This document shows positions 43,611 to 51,549 of a DNA stretch of 64,000 bases, one piece after another. Position 1 is the stretch's first letter; each line of letters opens with the position of its first letter. The translations under genes were made by a program, and so were the position numbers. Below the pieces are notes generated by a model that was not told where the DNA came from, ran no database searches, and saw only the letters and a program-made list of their open reading frames with translations. The DNA is from Novipirellula aureliae (GTDB lineage Bacteria > Planctomycetota > Planctomycetia > Pirellulales > Pirellulaceae). Location: assembly GCF_007860185.1 (NCBI RefSeq), contig NZ_SJPY01000001.1, positions 1,467,253 to 1,531,252 of the forward strand. The letters are read 5' to 3'.

Positions 43611-43910
43611 ATGAGTCGAAAAAGCTGGACCGACGAGCAGGGCGAAACCACGTTGATTGATGATTATGCCAAGCAATCCGCTGACTTTATCGCAGCGATG
43701 GCGGACGGCAAAATCGACAAGTCGGAAGTGGACGCCCAAGAAGCAAAGTTGGTCGCGATCATGAACAAGATCGAGCCGACGCTCGATGACCAACAACACG
43801 CAGCCATCACCGAACTTTTGTGCGAAATGTCTGTCTACAGCGTGATGCAAATGTTGCACGCTGCCTATGAATCAAGGATGAGCCAAGGCGTATCGGGGCT
43901 GAAGTTATAG
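43611..43910 (+). CDS. Small acidic helical protein of the pspA cluster
   Basis: A 99-residue protein starting MSRKSWTDEQGETTLIDDYAKQSADFIAAMADGKIDKSEVDAQEAKL. It is predicted soluble and mostly helical. The ATG at 43611 has a good ribosome site (AGGAGAG) and the reading frame upstream of it runs through repeat DNA. The MADGKIDKSEVDAQE segment recalls the aDGxID..E turn of TerB-like proteins, but the resemblance is short and I do not assign a family. Position in the same-strand cluster suggests it works with PspA, the AAA+ ATPase or the transporter. Confidence 0.8.
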   Translation: MSRKSWTDEQGETTLIDDYAKQSADFIAAMADGKIDKSEVDAQEAKLVAIMNKIEPTLDDQQHAAITELLCEMSVYSVMQMLHAAYESRMSQGVSGLKL

Positions 43911-44001
43911 AACGAGTCGTGCTCTCATGACGCTATCACGACCACAAACACACCAACGCACTTAGCCGACATATCGGCGTATCCCTCGCGGAGAAATCAC
44001 A

Positions 44002-45765
44002 ATGGCAGGTAAACCCACACCTTTGTTTTATGTCGCCACCATGGCGATCGTTGCTGGCCTGATTGGCTTTGCAGCTTATCGGGCAACCCGTCCCGCCGAC
44101 AACGGTGGCGGCAATGCGGTTGCCGATAGCGGATCGAATTCGACCGACTCGTCAACCGATTTGGATATCGATCAAATGGCGACCGCCGAATCACCTGACG
44201 CGGTCGGCATCACCACGGTCAATGAATACGAATTCAAACCCAGCGAACGGCTGCCCGAAGTCAAAGGCACCGCCGCCTACAAGCCGATGGAAGACAACAC
44301 GGTTCGCTTCGCATTGAACGTCTGGGCAGGCTGGGCTCCGATCATTCAAGCCAACAACGGCTTCAAAGCAGGCAAGGTTTGGAAGACGCCGGACGGCCAG
44401 GAATTCAAGGTCGAACTGGTTTTGATCGACGATCCGGTGGCGATGCGTGATGCTTATACCAGCGGCGAAGTGCATATTGGCTGGTGTACGTTGGACATGA
44501 TGCCGCTGCTGATGGAAGGTTTCGTAGGCCGCAACGGCGACCCGATCGATAGCCGGGTGATGCCACGTATTTTCCAACAAGTCGACTGGTCCAACGGCGG
44601 TGACGGCATCGTTGCTCGCGGTGGCATCAGCTCGATTGGCGATTTGCGAGGCAAGAAGATCGTGCTGGCGGAAAACTCACCTTCTCAGTACTTCATCATG
44701 AACATGCTGGTCTACGGCGGTGTGCAACCGTCGGAGGTCGAATTCGTTTATACCGGCGACGCCTTCCAAGCCGCCGCCGCGTTTAATTCCCAAAAAGACA
44801 TTGACGCCGTGGTCTCATGGGCACCCGACATTTACACCTTGTCGGAGGTCAAAGGCAATAAGATGATCGTCTCAACCGGCACAGCCAATAAGCTAATCGC
44901 CGACGTCTGGTTCGCTCGCGCCGACTTTGCCAAAGACCACTCAGAGATCTGCGAAGGGATCGTACGAGGTATTTTTGACGCGATGCAGGCGTTGAACACG
45001 GATGCGGGAAAACAGAACGTCGCCAAACTAATGGCCGACGGCTACGGATTACCCGCCAGTGACGCGTTGGGAATGTTGGCCGATGCTCACAGCACCAACT
45101 GGGCCGAGAATTATCAGTTCTTTTTGAACAAGAACAATCCTGCCAACTTCGAACGTGTTTGGAATCAAGCCTATTACATCTACCGCCGATTAGGCAAAGT
45201 CACGCATCCAACGGTCAAGTTCGACAAGGTGATGGACTTTTCGATCATCGAAAAGCTGGGCAAAGAAGAAGAATACGCCAACCAAGTTGACGAGTACACG
45301 GTACCGTTTATCAAGACCACGACCAGCCAAGTACGCGGTGCCGAAGAGATCCTGACCAATACCGTCGTGATTCACTTTTTCCCCAACAGTGCCGAACTGT
45401 ACAAGATGGTGACGAAGAACGAGAACGGCAAAGATGTCGAATCGCTGTACGATCCGAAGGTCGACTTCGTCCTCGAAGAGATCGCTAAGTTGGCGGGCCA
45501 ATTCGGGACCGCGCGTATCGTGATCGAAGGACATACGGACAGTTCGATGAAGGGACGTGCGCCAGCGAGTTTGGTGAAAGAGTTGTCGCAAATGCGGGCC
45601 GACGCGGTCAAGGATTCTCTGGTGAAGAAGTTCGAGTTAGATCCAAACCAGTTCAATACGGATGGCATCGGCTGGGACCGTCCGGCTGATCTCGATGATC
45701 CGATGAACCACGCTCTGAACCGCCGTGTCGAGGTGAAGATTTATCCTGCCGAGGCGATTGAGTAG
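44002..45765 (+). CDS. ABC substrate-binding protein fused to an OmpA peptidoglycan-binding domain
   Basis: A 587-residue envelope protein. Residues 8-27 form an uncleaved-looking membrane anchor (LFYVATMAIVAGLIGFAAYRA), followed by a Ser/Asp/Gly-rich linker. Residues about 95-440 are an NMT1/TauA/SsuA-like periplasmic binding protein (VRFALNVWAGWAPIIQANNG, VAMRDAYTSGEVHIGWCTLD, DLRGKKIVLAENSPSQYFIMNMLVYGG, DIDAVVSWAPD). Residues about 450-581 are an OmpA/MotB-type domain (VVIHFFPNSAEL, VIEGHTDSS at 507-515, LSQMRADAVKDSL, NRRVEVKI at 573-580), with the Asp and Arg used for diaminopimelate binding in place. Normal TauA-type proteins are about 330 residues and lack such a tail. It precedes its permease and ATPase genes. 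The ligand is unknown. Confidence 0.9.
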   Translation: MAGKPTPLFYVATMAIVAGLIGFAAYRATRPADNGGGNAVADSGSNSTDSSTDLDIDQMATAESPDAVGITTVNEYEFKPSERLPEVKGTAAYKPMEDNTVRFALNVWAGWAPIIQANNGFKAGKVWKTPDGQEFKVELVLIDDPVAMRDAYTSGEVHIGWCTLDMMPLLMEGFVGRNGDPIDSRVMPRIFQQVDWSNGGDGIVARGGISSIGDLRGKKIVLAENSPSQYFIMNMLVYGGVQPSEVEFVYTGDAFQAAAAFNSQKDIDAVVSWAPDIYTLSEVKGNKMIVSTGTANKLIADVWFARADFAKDHSEICEGIVRGIFDAMQALNTDAGKQNVAKLMADGYGLPASDALGMLADAHSTNWAENYQFFLNKNNPANFERVWNQAYYIYRRLGKVTHPTVKFDKVMDFSIIEKLGKEEEYANQVDEYTVPFIKTTTSQVRGAEEILTNTVVIHFFPNSAELYKMVTKNENGKDVESLYDPKVDFVLEEIAKLAGQFGTARIVIEGHTDSSMKGRAPASLVKELSQMRADAVKDSLVKKFELDPNQFNTDGIGWDRPADLDDPMNHALNRRVEVKIYPAEAIE

Positions 45766-46097
45766 ACGTCCACACGATAAGGGCGTCAATCGTAATAACG
45801 TTTACATTTGACTCACCTAAGAAATGGGTCATGCAGTATTTAAGTTTTTGTGTGACAACTCGTTACGAGGCTCCCGCCACGTGACGGGATGGATGGAGGC
45901 TCCCGCCTCCTCACACGGGAGCCCGCTGAAGTAGTAGCAATGTTTTCAGGCCGGAGGCCGACCTAGGTTCGTTGCTACTATCCCAGCAGGCTCTACGGCG
46001 CTCAGGAGGCGGTAGCCTCCCACCATCGTGTTCCCAGGCAGGAGCTTGGGAACAAGTGTTTTTGACGCCCAAACCGCCAGAGAGTGAAAACAGAGCA
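45766..46097. other. Gap between binding-protein and permease genes
   Basis: These 332 bases consist largely of dispersed repeat DNA (45860-46054). I see no gene; the open frame that crosses it into the permease is a chance extension. Confidence 0.6.
45860..46054. repeat. GGCCGGAGGCCG-family repeat, locus 1
   Basis: Contains GAGGCTCCCGCC pieces, CTGAAGTAGTAGCAATG, GGCCGGAGGCCGACCTAGG, GTTGCTACTATCCCAGCAG and TGTTCCCAGGCAGGAGC. The same pieces recur at 52785-53240 and 58290-58515 and in part at 22080-22130. The two halves (GTAGTAGCAA and TTGCTACTA) are inverted with respect to each other. Confidence 0.8.
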
Positions 46098-47129
46098 TTG
46101 AACGAAACAGCCTCCACTCCGCCGCCCACCCGCAGGACCAAGTACCGTTGGTTCCCGATTCGCGGGCCGATCCGTTTGACCGCATCGGTTGTGCTGGGAA
46201 TTCTGTGCGTCGTGATGATCTATGCCGCATGGTGGTTCGTGACGGCTGGCGAAGTTGCGGAGGAGCGGATCGTTGGTCCGCAGGCGCTACCGAGTCCTAC
46301 GGAGACGTTTGGTACGTTCGGTCAGCTCTGGAGCGAGCGGAAGTTGGTACAGAATACGTGGGTGACCCTTCGCCGCGTGATCATCGGGTTCGCTTTGGCG
46401 GCCGCCGTCGGCGTTCCATTGGGCGTTCTTGCCGGTTGCTTTCCAGCGGTCAAAGCGTTCTTGACGCCAGTCATCTTGTTCGGTCGCAACATCCCGATCG
46501 CCGCCCTCGTGCCGCTGACGTTCTTCTTTTTCGGTATCGGCGAATCACAAAAGATACTGTTTATCTTCCTTGCTTGCGTTGCCTTCGTCATCGCAGACAC
46601 CGCAACATCGATTAGTAATGTTGGCCAAGAGTATTTGGATACGGCCTACACGTTGGGTGCGAATCGCTGGCAAGCGATCATCAAGGTGCTGGTTCCTTTA
46701 TCGATGCCATCGGTATTCGATTCATTGCGATTGCTGTTCGGTTTGGCGTTCGGCTATATCATGTTGGCTGAAACGATCAAATTGGGCAGCGAATCGGGAG
46801 GTTTGGGGAACTTGATTTTGACATCACAGCGAATCGGGCCACGAGCACACATCTATTTGATCATCCTGATCATCCCCATTGTGGCGTTTGTGATCGACCG
46901 GGCTTTGTTCGCCGCCCAAAAAGGTCTTTTTCCGCACAAGTATGGTGGCAACGGTTGGCTGTTGTCCGCGTGGCGCATGATCGCACGTGGTATTGACGAT
47001 TTGAAACCGTATTTCTTTCGCCCCTCACCCGAGTTTGCGGATCTGGTTGGTGTCGGAACCGAGAATGCCACCAGCGGGAAAGCCAGCGGGGAAGCGACCA
47101 AGGATGGACAGACGGAGTCAAAATCATGA
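46098..47129 (+). CDS. ABC transporter permease, TauC/SsuC type
   Basis: A 343-residue inner-membrane permease from the TTG chosen as start (MNETASTPPPTRRTKYRWFPIRG). It has about six membrane helices (LTASVVLGILCVVMIYAAWWFV, VIIGFALAAAVGVPLGVLAG, NIPIAALVPLTFFFFGIGES and others) and the EAA-loop sequence EYLDTAYTLGANRWQAIIKVLVPLSMPSVFDSLR for contact with the ATPase. The tail is a longer hydrophilic stretch than usual. A GTG at 46056 is an alternative start; anything further upstream is inside repeat DNA. Its end overlaps the ATPase gene (ATGA). It should form the channel for the ligand delivered by the OmpA-fused binding protein. Confidence 0.9.
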   Translation: MNETASTPPPTRRTKYRWFPIRGPIRLTASVVLGILCVVMIYAAWWFVTAGEVAEERIVGPQALPSPTETFGTFGQLWSERKLVQNTWVTLRRVIIGFALAAAVGVPLGVLAGCFPAVKAFLTPVILFGRNIPIAALVPLTFFFFGIGESQKILFIFLACVAFVIADTATSISNVGQEYLDTAYTLGANRWQAIIKVLVPLSMPSVFDSLRLLFGLAFGYIMLAETIKLGSESGGLGNLILTSQRIGPRAHIYLIILIIPIVAFVIDRALFAAQKGLFPHKYGGNGWLLSAWRMIARGIDDLKPYFFRPSPEFADLVGVGTENATSGKASGEATKDGQTESKS

Positions 47130-48037
47130 GCGAATCCGCAGTCAATCCTGATCCCAAGGCGGACGTGGGCGAAACGGTTGGTATCAGCAAGGTGATGGAC
47201 GTCACCTCGCTGCAACATCCCGCCGATGCACCGGTGGTGGAATTTTCCGGTGTAACGAAGACCTATGACCACGGCAAACCCAACGCTTTTACAGCGATCA
47301 AAGACATTTCATTTGTCGTCGAAAATGTCCACAATCATGGCGAGTTCATCGGCATTTTGGGGCCAAGCGGTTGTGGAAAAAGCACAATCCTTAAGCTGAT
47401 CGCGGGTCTGGAACCGCAGCATCCGCCCACCTTCGGCAGCGTCACGGTGCTCGGCAAACCGGTCACCGGTCCAGGACCCGATCGCGGTATGGTTTTCCAG
47501 GACTACACCAGTTTCGATAATCGCACGGTGCTCGACAACGTCACGTTTGGACTGGAGTGCAAAGGAGTACCGCGGCGAATTCGCGAGGAACTTGGCCGGC
47601 ACTGGATCGATCAGGTCGGGCTCGACGTGAAGAACGATCAGTACAAGTTTCCACATCAGTTGTCGGGTGGGATGCGTCAACGCGTGGCGATCGCCAGAAC
47701 ATTGATTCTAAAGCCGCGAGTGATCTTGATGGACGAGCCGTTTGGGGCGCTCGACCCGCAAACGCGATTGAACATGCAGGACTTGCTGGTCAGCCTGTGG
47801 CGAAAAGTCGAAGCGACCGTATTCTTTGTCACCCATTCGATCGAAGAAGCGGTTTATCTTGGCGACCGCGTCTACGTTTTAAGCAGCTCACCGGGTACAC
47901 TGGTGCGTGAATTGGAAGTCGAGCCGCCCGATCGACCTGCAGGCGATATGCAACGTGAACCCAAATTCCGCGAAACGGTTTACTACGTCAACGATTTGAT
48001 CGCAGCCGAAGAGGCACTCAAGCAGTCCGGCGTATAA
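47126..48037 (+). CDS. ABC transporter ATP-binding protein, TauB/SsuB/NrtD type
   Basis: A 303-residue ATPase with Walker A GPSGCGKS (79-86), Q-loop VFQDYTSFDNRTVLDNVTFGL, signature LSGGMRQRVAIAR, Walker B VILMDEPFGALD and the switch His in VFFVTHSIEEAVYLGDRV. All functional motifs are intact. It has about 40 extra N-terminal residues compared with SsuB. It is translationally coupled with the permease. Family relatives import taurine, alkanesulfonates, nitrate or pyrimidine precursors. Confidence 0.95.
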   Translation: MSESAVNPDPKADVGETVGISKVMDVTSLQHPADAPVVEFSGVTKTYDHGKPNAFTAIKDISFVVENVHNHGEFIGILGPSGCGKSTILKLIAGLEPQHPPTFGSVTVLGKPVTGPGPDRGMVFQDYTSFDNRTVLDNVTFGLECKGVPRRIREELGRHWIDQVGLDVKNDQYKFPHQLSGGMRQRVAIARTLILKPRVILMDEPFGALDPQTRLNMQDLLVSLWRKVEATVFFVTHSIEEAVYLGDRVYVLSSSPGTLVRELEVEPPDRPAGDMQREPKFRETVYYVNDLIAAEEALKQSGV

Positions 48038-48052
48038 GCGTAAGAATATCCT

Positions 48053-48913
48053 GTGTTCAACTACATCAAAACCGCATTTTTAAATCAATGGAATCTGCTG
48101 CTATTTGCAGGCGGGATGGGGTTTGCTGTGTTGTCAGGCCAGGCGGATGTTGCGATACCGATCGTGATCGCGATGGAAACCGCCTACGTGGGTCTATTGG
48201 GTACGCACCCGAAATTTCAAAAATACGTTGACGCACAATCCGCGAAACAAGAACGTCAACAAACGAGTGCGAAGAACCAACAGGTACTCGACAAGATACT
48301 ATCCAGTTTGCCTAAAGCGATGCTGGGTCGTTACAACGGACTGCGTGATCGCTGTCGCTGGCTCGGCCAGATCGCCAGCGACTTGAAAGAGCCACTGGAA
48401 TATGACGCCCATCAACCGTTTGAGACCCTGCAAACACGCGGTCTCGATCGGCTGCTGTGGGTCTTTCTAAGGTTGCTGTTTTCGCAACATCGCCTGGAAC
48501 AGTTCCAAGCGGCTGTATCGGAAGACCAGATTCAAGCAAATCTGAAACAGATCGATTCACAACTGGGGCGACTGCCTGAAAACGACACCTCCGACAACGT
48601 CGCCAAGATCCGCCGTACATTGCTGGACAATCAGGCGACCTTGAAAGAGCGGTTAGAAAACTATTCGCAGGCCAAGAGCAATTTGTTGTTCGTGAAGCTG
48701 GAACTCGATCGGGTCGAGAACAAGATCAAGTCGTTGTCTGAGTTAGCGGTGAATCGACAAGACCCTGAGTACATCAGCGGCCAGATCGACGCGGTGACCA
48801 GCAGCATGAAAGAGACGGAGCGAACGATGAATGAGCTACAGTTCGTCACCGGGCTAGGAACACTTGATGACGACGCCCCCGAACTGATTAACGAGACGCA
48901 GATACAGTCGTAA
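48053..48913 (+). CDS. Membrane-anchored coiled-coil protein ending the pspA cluster
   Basis: A 286-residue protein starting at a GTG 15 bases after the ATPase stop. Residues about 14-50 hold one or two short membrane helices (NLLLFAGGMGFAVLSG and AIPIVIAMETAYVGLLG), and the remainder is rich in charged helices with coiled-coil character (DQIQANLKQIDSQLGRLPEND, LKERLENYSQAKSNLLFVKLELDRVENKIKSL). I recognise no family by motif. By position it is the last gene of the pspA-AAA-transporter cluster and could link the transporter or PspA to the membrane. Confidence 0.85.
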   Translation: MFNYIKTAFLNQWNLLLFAGGMGFAVLSGQADVAIPIVIAMETAYVGLLGTHPKFQKYVDAQSAKQERQQTSAKNQQVLDKILSSLPKAMLGRYNGLRDRCRWLGQIASDLKEPLEYDAHQPFETLQTRGLDRLLWVFLRLLFSQHRLEQFQAAVSEDQIQANLKQIDSQLGRLPENDTSDNVAKIRRTLLDNQATLKERLENYSQAKSNLLFVKLELDRVENKIKSLSELAVNRQDPEYISGQIDAVTSSMKETERTMNELQFVTGLGTLDDDAPELINETQIQS

Positions 48914-48965
48914 AGCATTAGGCGGCAAAGCTCCATTTGGGCGCACCATCCATTATCTGTGATGA

Positions 48966-50588
48966 TTATTCATCGGTGTCAGCTATTTCATTCGGCTTGA
49001 TGGCTAGTTGGCTGTCATAGACAATGCGGATATCGGATTGATTGAGCTTGCAACGAAATAGACCTGGATAGAGGGCCGACACTAACTGGTCACCCAATGG
49101 ATAGCCTCGAACGTTGTCGTTGTAAAAAAAGAGCTCCAACGGCACATCGGGCAGCCCTTCAAACGAAAAACTCCCATCGCTCTTGGTTCGTTTGCTGAAG
49201 CGATTGAAAACCGGCCCCCAAACTGACTGTTTGGGTGTAAGCTTCAGATTTGGCACCGGTTGTCCGTGGACATCGACAACGATGCCAGACAATTTCTGAT
49301 TGCCTGTTGCATCCCGCGACAGTCGTTCTGCGGAGGATTGCTGATCCAAGGCCGTTTCATCTGCGTCCAGTGGTCGCATCCAAACATCGATATCTTCAAT
49401 CGATTTGTCGAGTCGCACGGCAATGGTCGTCGAATCTATCAATTGATAATTCATCTTTTCATGGTCCAACGCAAAACCTTTCACTTTCAAACGCACCTCA
49501 TACGTTTCCGGTGGAAGGTTGGTCATCTCGAATCGACCATCATCATCGACAGGAACCTCGATCAAATCCCAGGCTGGCATTCGGTCCAACGTGATCGCTA
49601 TTGCATCCGGCAATGCACTCTGACCGCTGACCTTAATCGCACCGGAAATCGTCACCCCTTTCGCTGCCTCAAGGACCCCCAAATCCAATGTAGAACCGTC
49701 CTCCTTTAACGCAAACAAGCCGGTTGGGATGACTGGGCCTTTCGATCCAACTTCGACAGGAGTGAACACGGCGTACTGATCGTCAGCTGGTAAGGCAGTG
49801 AACTCGAAGCTGCCATCCTGATCGGTCGTCGTCAGGATAGCCTTCAAGAAGATCTTCTTCAAGCGACCGCGATTGACCTGCACGACAGCAATTGGCTCGC
49901 CGGGCAACGGCCTGCCATCTTGGACAACCTTACCTTTGACCACAGCTCCCGAAGGTAGCACGATCGCGTGCGATTCATCGCCTGGATTTAATGGTTCCGA
50001 GATCACGCCTGCGTAGCCATCGGCTGTCACTTGGAGGTCAATTTCCTCGTAATCTTCGGTCAACAGCATTCGAAATCGGCCCTGATCATCGCTGACCACG
50101 GTTGCCGCACCGTCGACACGACCACGCCATCGCCGGCCATTCGATGTCGCTCCCCAAGCATCGATTAATGCACCCGATACCGGAACACCAAGTTCGGATC
50201 GTACCACGCCATGGACGAGATGGTCCGATGAAACATCGGCGGGAAAATCCTGCAAAGTAATTTCAGGCGTTTCGATTGAGGGATCGATTAGGCTCGTCGC
50301 GACAGTGATTTTGTCGACTGCAGTGACGACCAAGCGAAACTGAAGATCAGGGCTAACGTCGCGGATTTCAAAACTTCCTTGTTCACCCGAAACAGCAGAC
50401 TTCGCACAATCAAGATAACAAGAAGGACAGAATATCGCCGGGCCAGACTTGGGTGCCGCCGTCGATATATCGATTCTGGCACCGCCAATCGGCTTTCCTG
50501 ATCCATCAATTATCGTTCCTCGTAAGTCATCCGCGACAACCAAGCTCGGAATGATCGAAAGCATCGAAGCGAGAATAATGAATCGCAT
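48966..50588 (-). CDS. Secreted carboxypeptidase-regulatory-like repeat protein
   Basis: A 540-residue secreted protein with signal peptide MRFIILASMLSIIPSLVVADD and several beta-sandwich repeats of the CarboxypepD_reg / SdrD-B type. Repeats start with patterns such as LRGTIIDGSGKPIGGARIDI, VHGVVRSELGVPVSGALIDA, VKGKVVQDGRPLPGEPIAV and LSGIVVDVHGQPVPNLKLTP, with D.GsF.f..LP elements at their ends. One region has CPSCYLDC. Such proteins are common in planctomycetes and probably act in surface binding; no enzyme domain is seen. The start is placed at the Met before the signal peptide. It stands alone, convergent with the pspA cluster. Confidence 0.85.
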   Translation of the reverse strand: MRFIILASMLSIIPSLVVADDLRGTIIDGSGKPIGGARIDISTAAPKSGPAIFCPSCYLDCAKSAVSGEQGSFEIRDVSPDLQFRLVVTAVDKITVATSLIDPSIETPEITLQDFPADVSSDHLVHGVVRSELGVPVSGALIDAWGATSNGRRWRGRVDGAATVVSDDQGRFRMLLTEDYEEIDLQVTADGYAGVISEPLNPGDESHAIVLPSGAVVKGKVVQDGRPLPGEPIAVVQVNRGRLKKIFLKAILTTTDQDGSFEFTALPADDQYAVFTPVEVGSKGPVIPTGLFALKEDGSTLDLGVLEAAKGVTISGAIKVSGQSALPDAIAITLDRMPAWDLIEVPVDDDGRFEMTNLPPETYEVRLKVKGFALDHEKMNYQLIDSTTIAVRLDKSIEDIDVWMRPLDADETALDQQSSAERLSRDATGNQKLSGIVVDVHGQPVPNLKLTPKQSVWGPVFNRFSKRTKSDGSFSFEGLPDVPLELFFYNDNVRGYPLGDQLVSALYPGLFRCKLNQSDIRIVYDSQLAIKPNEIADTDE

Positions 50589-50857
50589 GTTTGGCCCGTC
50601 AAATAGGGGAAAGACGATGTTCAAGTCAATGCGTTGGGAATTCAACTTATTCATCATCGATCTCCAGCGGCAAGAAAAAACACAAACTCGCCGACTGGCA
50701 CCCAACGAAACGAATCCGTTTTAGCTTAACATACAAACGCTCACGTTTCACGCGGTAAACTTGTTGACAAACAAGGCCCGATCAGCGAGTTACCCCGAAT
50801 CGTTTTTTTAGTTTAGAAGTGTCGCACAAGATTCGCCCCTACGCGGCATAGCCTGGA

Positions 50858-50911
50858 TCACCGTTCACCCAACAGACGCGCCTGCTTGATCATTTGTTGC
50901 AACTGCAGGAT
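50858..50911 (-). pseudogene. Remnant of the 3' end of a vWA (YfbK-like) gene
   Basis: On the minus strand this reads LQLQQMIKQARLLGER followed by TGA, nearly the same as the end of the vWA protein at 36753 (QQLQQMIEQARQLSER then TGA); the DNA is about 85 percent alike over some 55 bases, reaching into the bases after the stop. The upstream part of the gene is missing and is replaced directly by the CCCCCTCCCGAACG repeat. It is therefore a leftover of a lost paralogue or a transposed fragment. Confidence 0.75.
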
Positions 50912-50912
50912 T

Positions 50913-50990
50913 CACATCGTGTAGGCCCCCTCCCGAACGGCGGCTTTACGCCGCGTTCGACCTCCCCCAAACGAAGTTTGGGAGAGGTGG
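50913..50990. repeat. Dispersed CCCCCTCCCGAACG element, copy 2
   Basis: The first 58 bases match the element at 43451-43507 with about three differences, and CCTCCCCCAAACG / GTTTGGGAGAGG at its end form a short hairpin. It begins where the vWA gene remnant stops. Confidence 0.85.
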
Positions 50991-51117
50991 TTAAGTTGTT
51001 GACTCAGGTGAACTTAAAAACTGCACGACCTCTTTAGCAAAGAGGTTTGACGCATTCGATGTTGACGCCGCGCTAAGATTGCGCGTCGTTTTTCTTGTCA
51101 CCGGCGAGGCCCTATCG

Positions 51118-51408
51118 ATGCCCCATTTGCCATTGCGAGCCTGTCAGTTGTGCGGACGTGTGACCCGCCGTGGTACGACGGAGCACCATTTGATCCCACG
51201 CATGTGCCACTCGAACAAATGGTTCAAAAAGCGATTCACGCGAGAACAAATGCGGGAAACGATCTCGGTTTGCCGTGATTGCCACGTTTCGATTCACAAA
51301 TTGATCCCAAGCGAAAAAGAACTGGGTCGGGATTTTCACAGTATCGAAGCACTGCTCTCGCACGAGCAACTCGCCAATTTTGTCTCCTGGGTACGACGCC
51401 GAAAATAG
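51118..51408 (+). CDS. Small HNH-like zinc-binding protein
   Basis: A 96-residue protein MPHLPLRACQLCGRVTRRGTTEHHLIPRMCHSNKWFKKRF... with CxxC (CQLC), a TEHHLIPR segment, and a second CxxC followed by histidines (CRDCHVSIHKL). The spacing C-x2-C, HH, C-x2-C-H-x3-H is that of HNH-type endonuclease folds; the EHHLIPR part would hold the catalytic His. It might be a nuclease or only a zinc-ribbon DNA/RNA binder. The ATG at 51118 is preferred over a TTG 13 codons upstream. No partner genes are adjacent. Confidence 0.75.
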   Translation: MPHLPLRACQLCGRVTRRGTTEHHLIPRMCHSNKWFKKRFTREQMRETISVCRDCHVSIHKLIPSEKELGRDFHSIEALLSHEQLANFVSWVRRRK

Positions 51409-51549
51409 CCAGAACTCCATTTCCTGCTAGTGATTCTTCGTCTCATTCCCGTTGGGAGGGTGAGGGATGAAACTTTGGCTCTTCCAAAGACTTCACGAAA
51501 GAGAATTTCATGTACGACACGACATCAAGACTCCGAGTGTTGACCGACA

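Larger units (their letters stand above)
50589..51117. other. Intergenic stretch with gene remnant and repeat
   Basis: In this 529-base stretch lie a remnant of a vWA-protein 3' end (50858-50911) and, abutting it, a dispersed repeat (50913-50990). The rest shows nothing clear. Confidence 0.6.

Noticed and set aside
45972-46097. N-terminal extension of the ABC permease frame
   Set aside because: It runs through dispersed repeat DNA and adds no membrane or signal feature; a TTG or GTG start after the repeat fits the family better.
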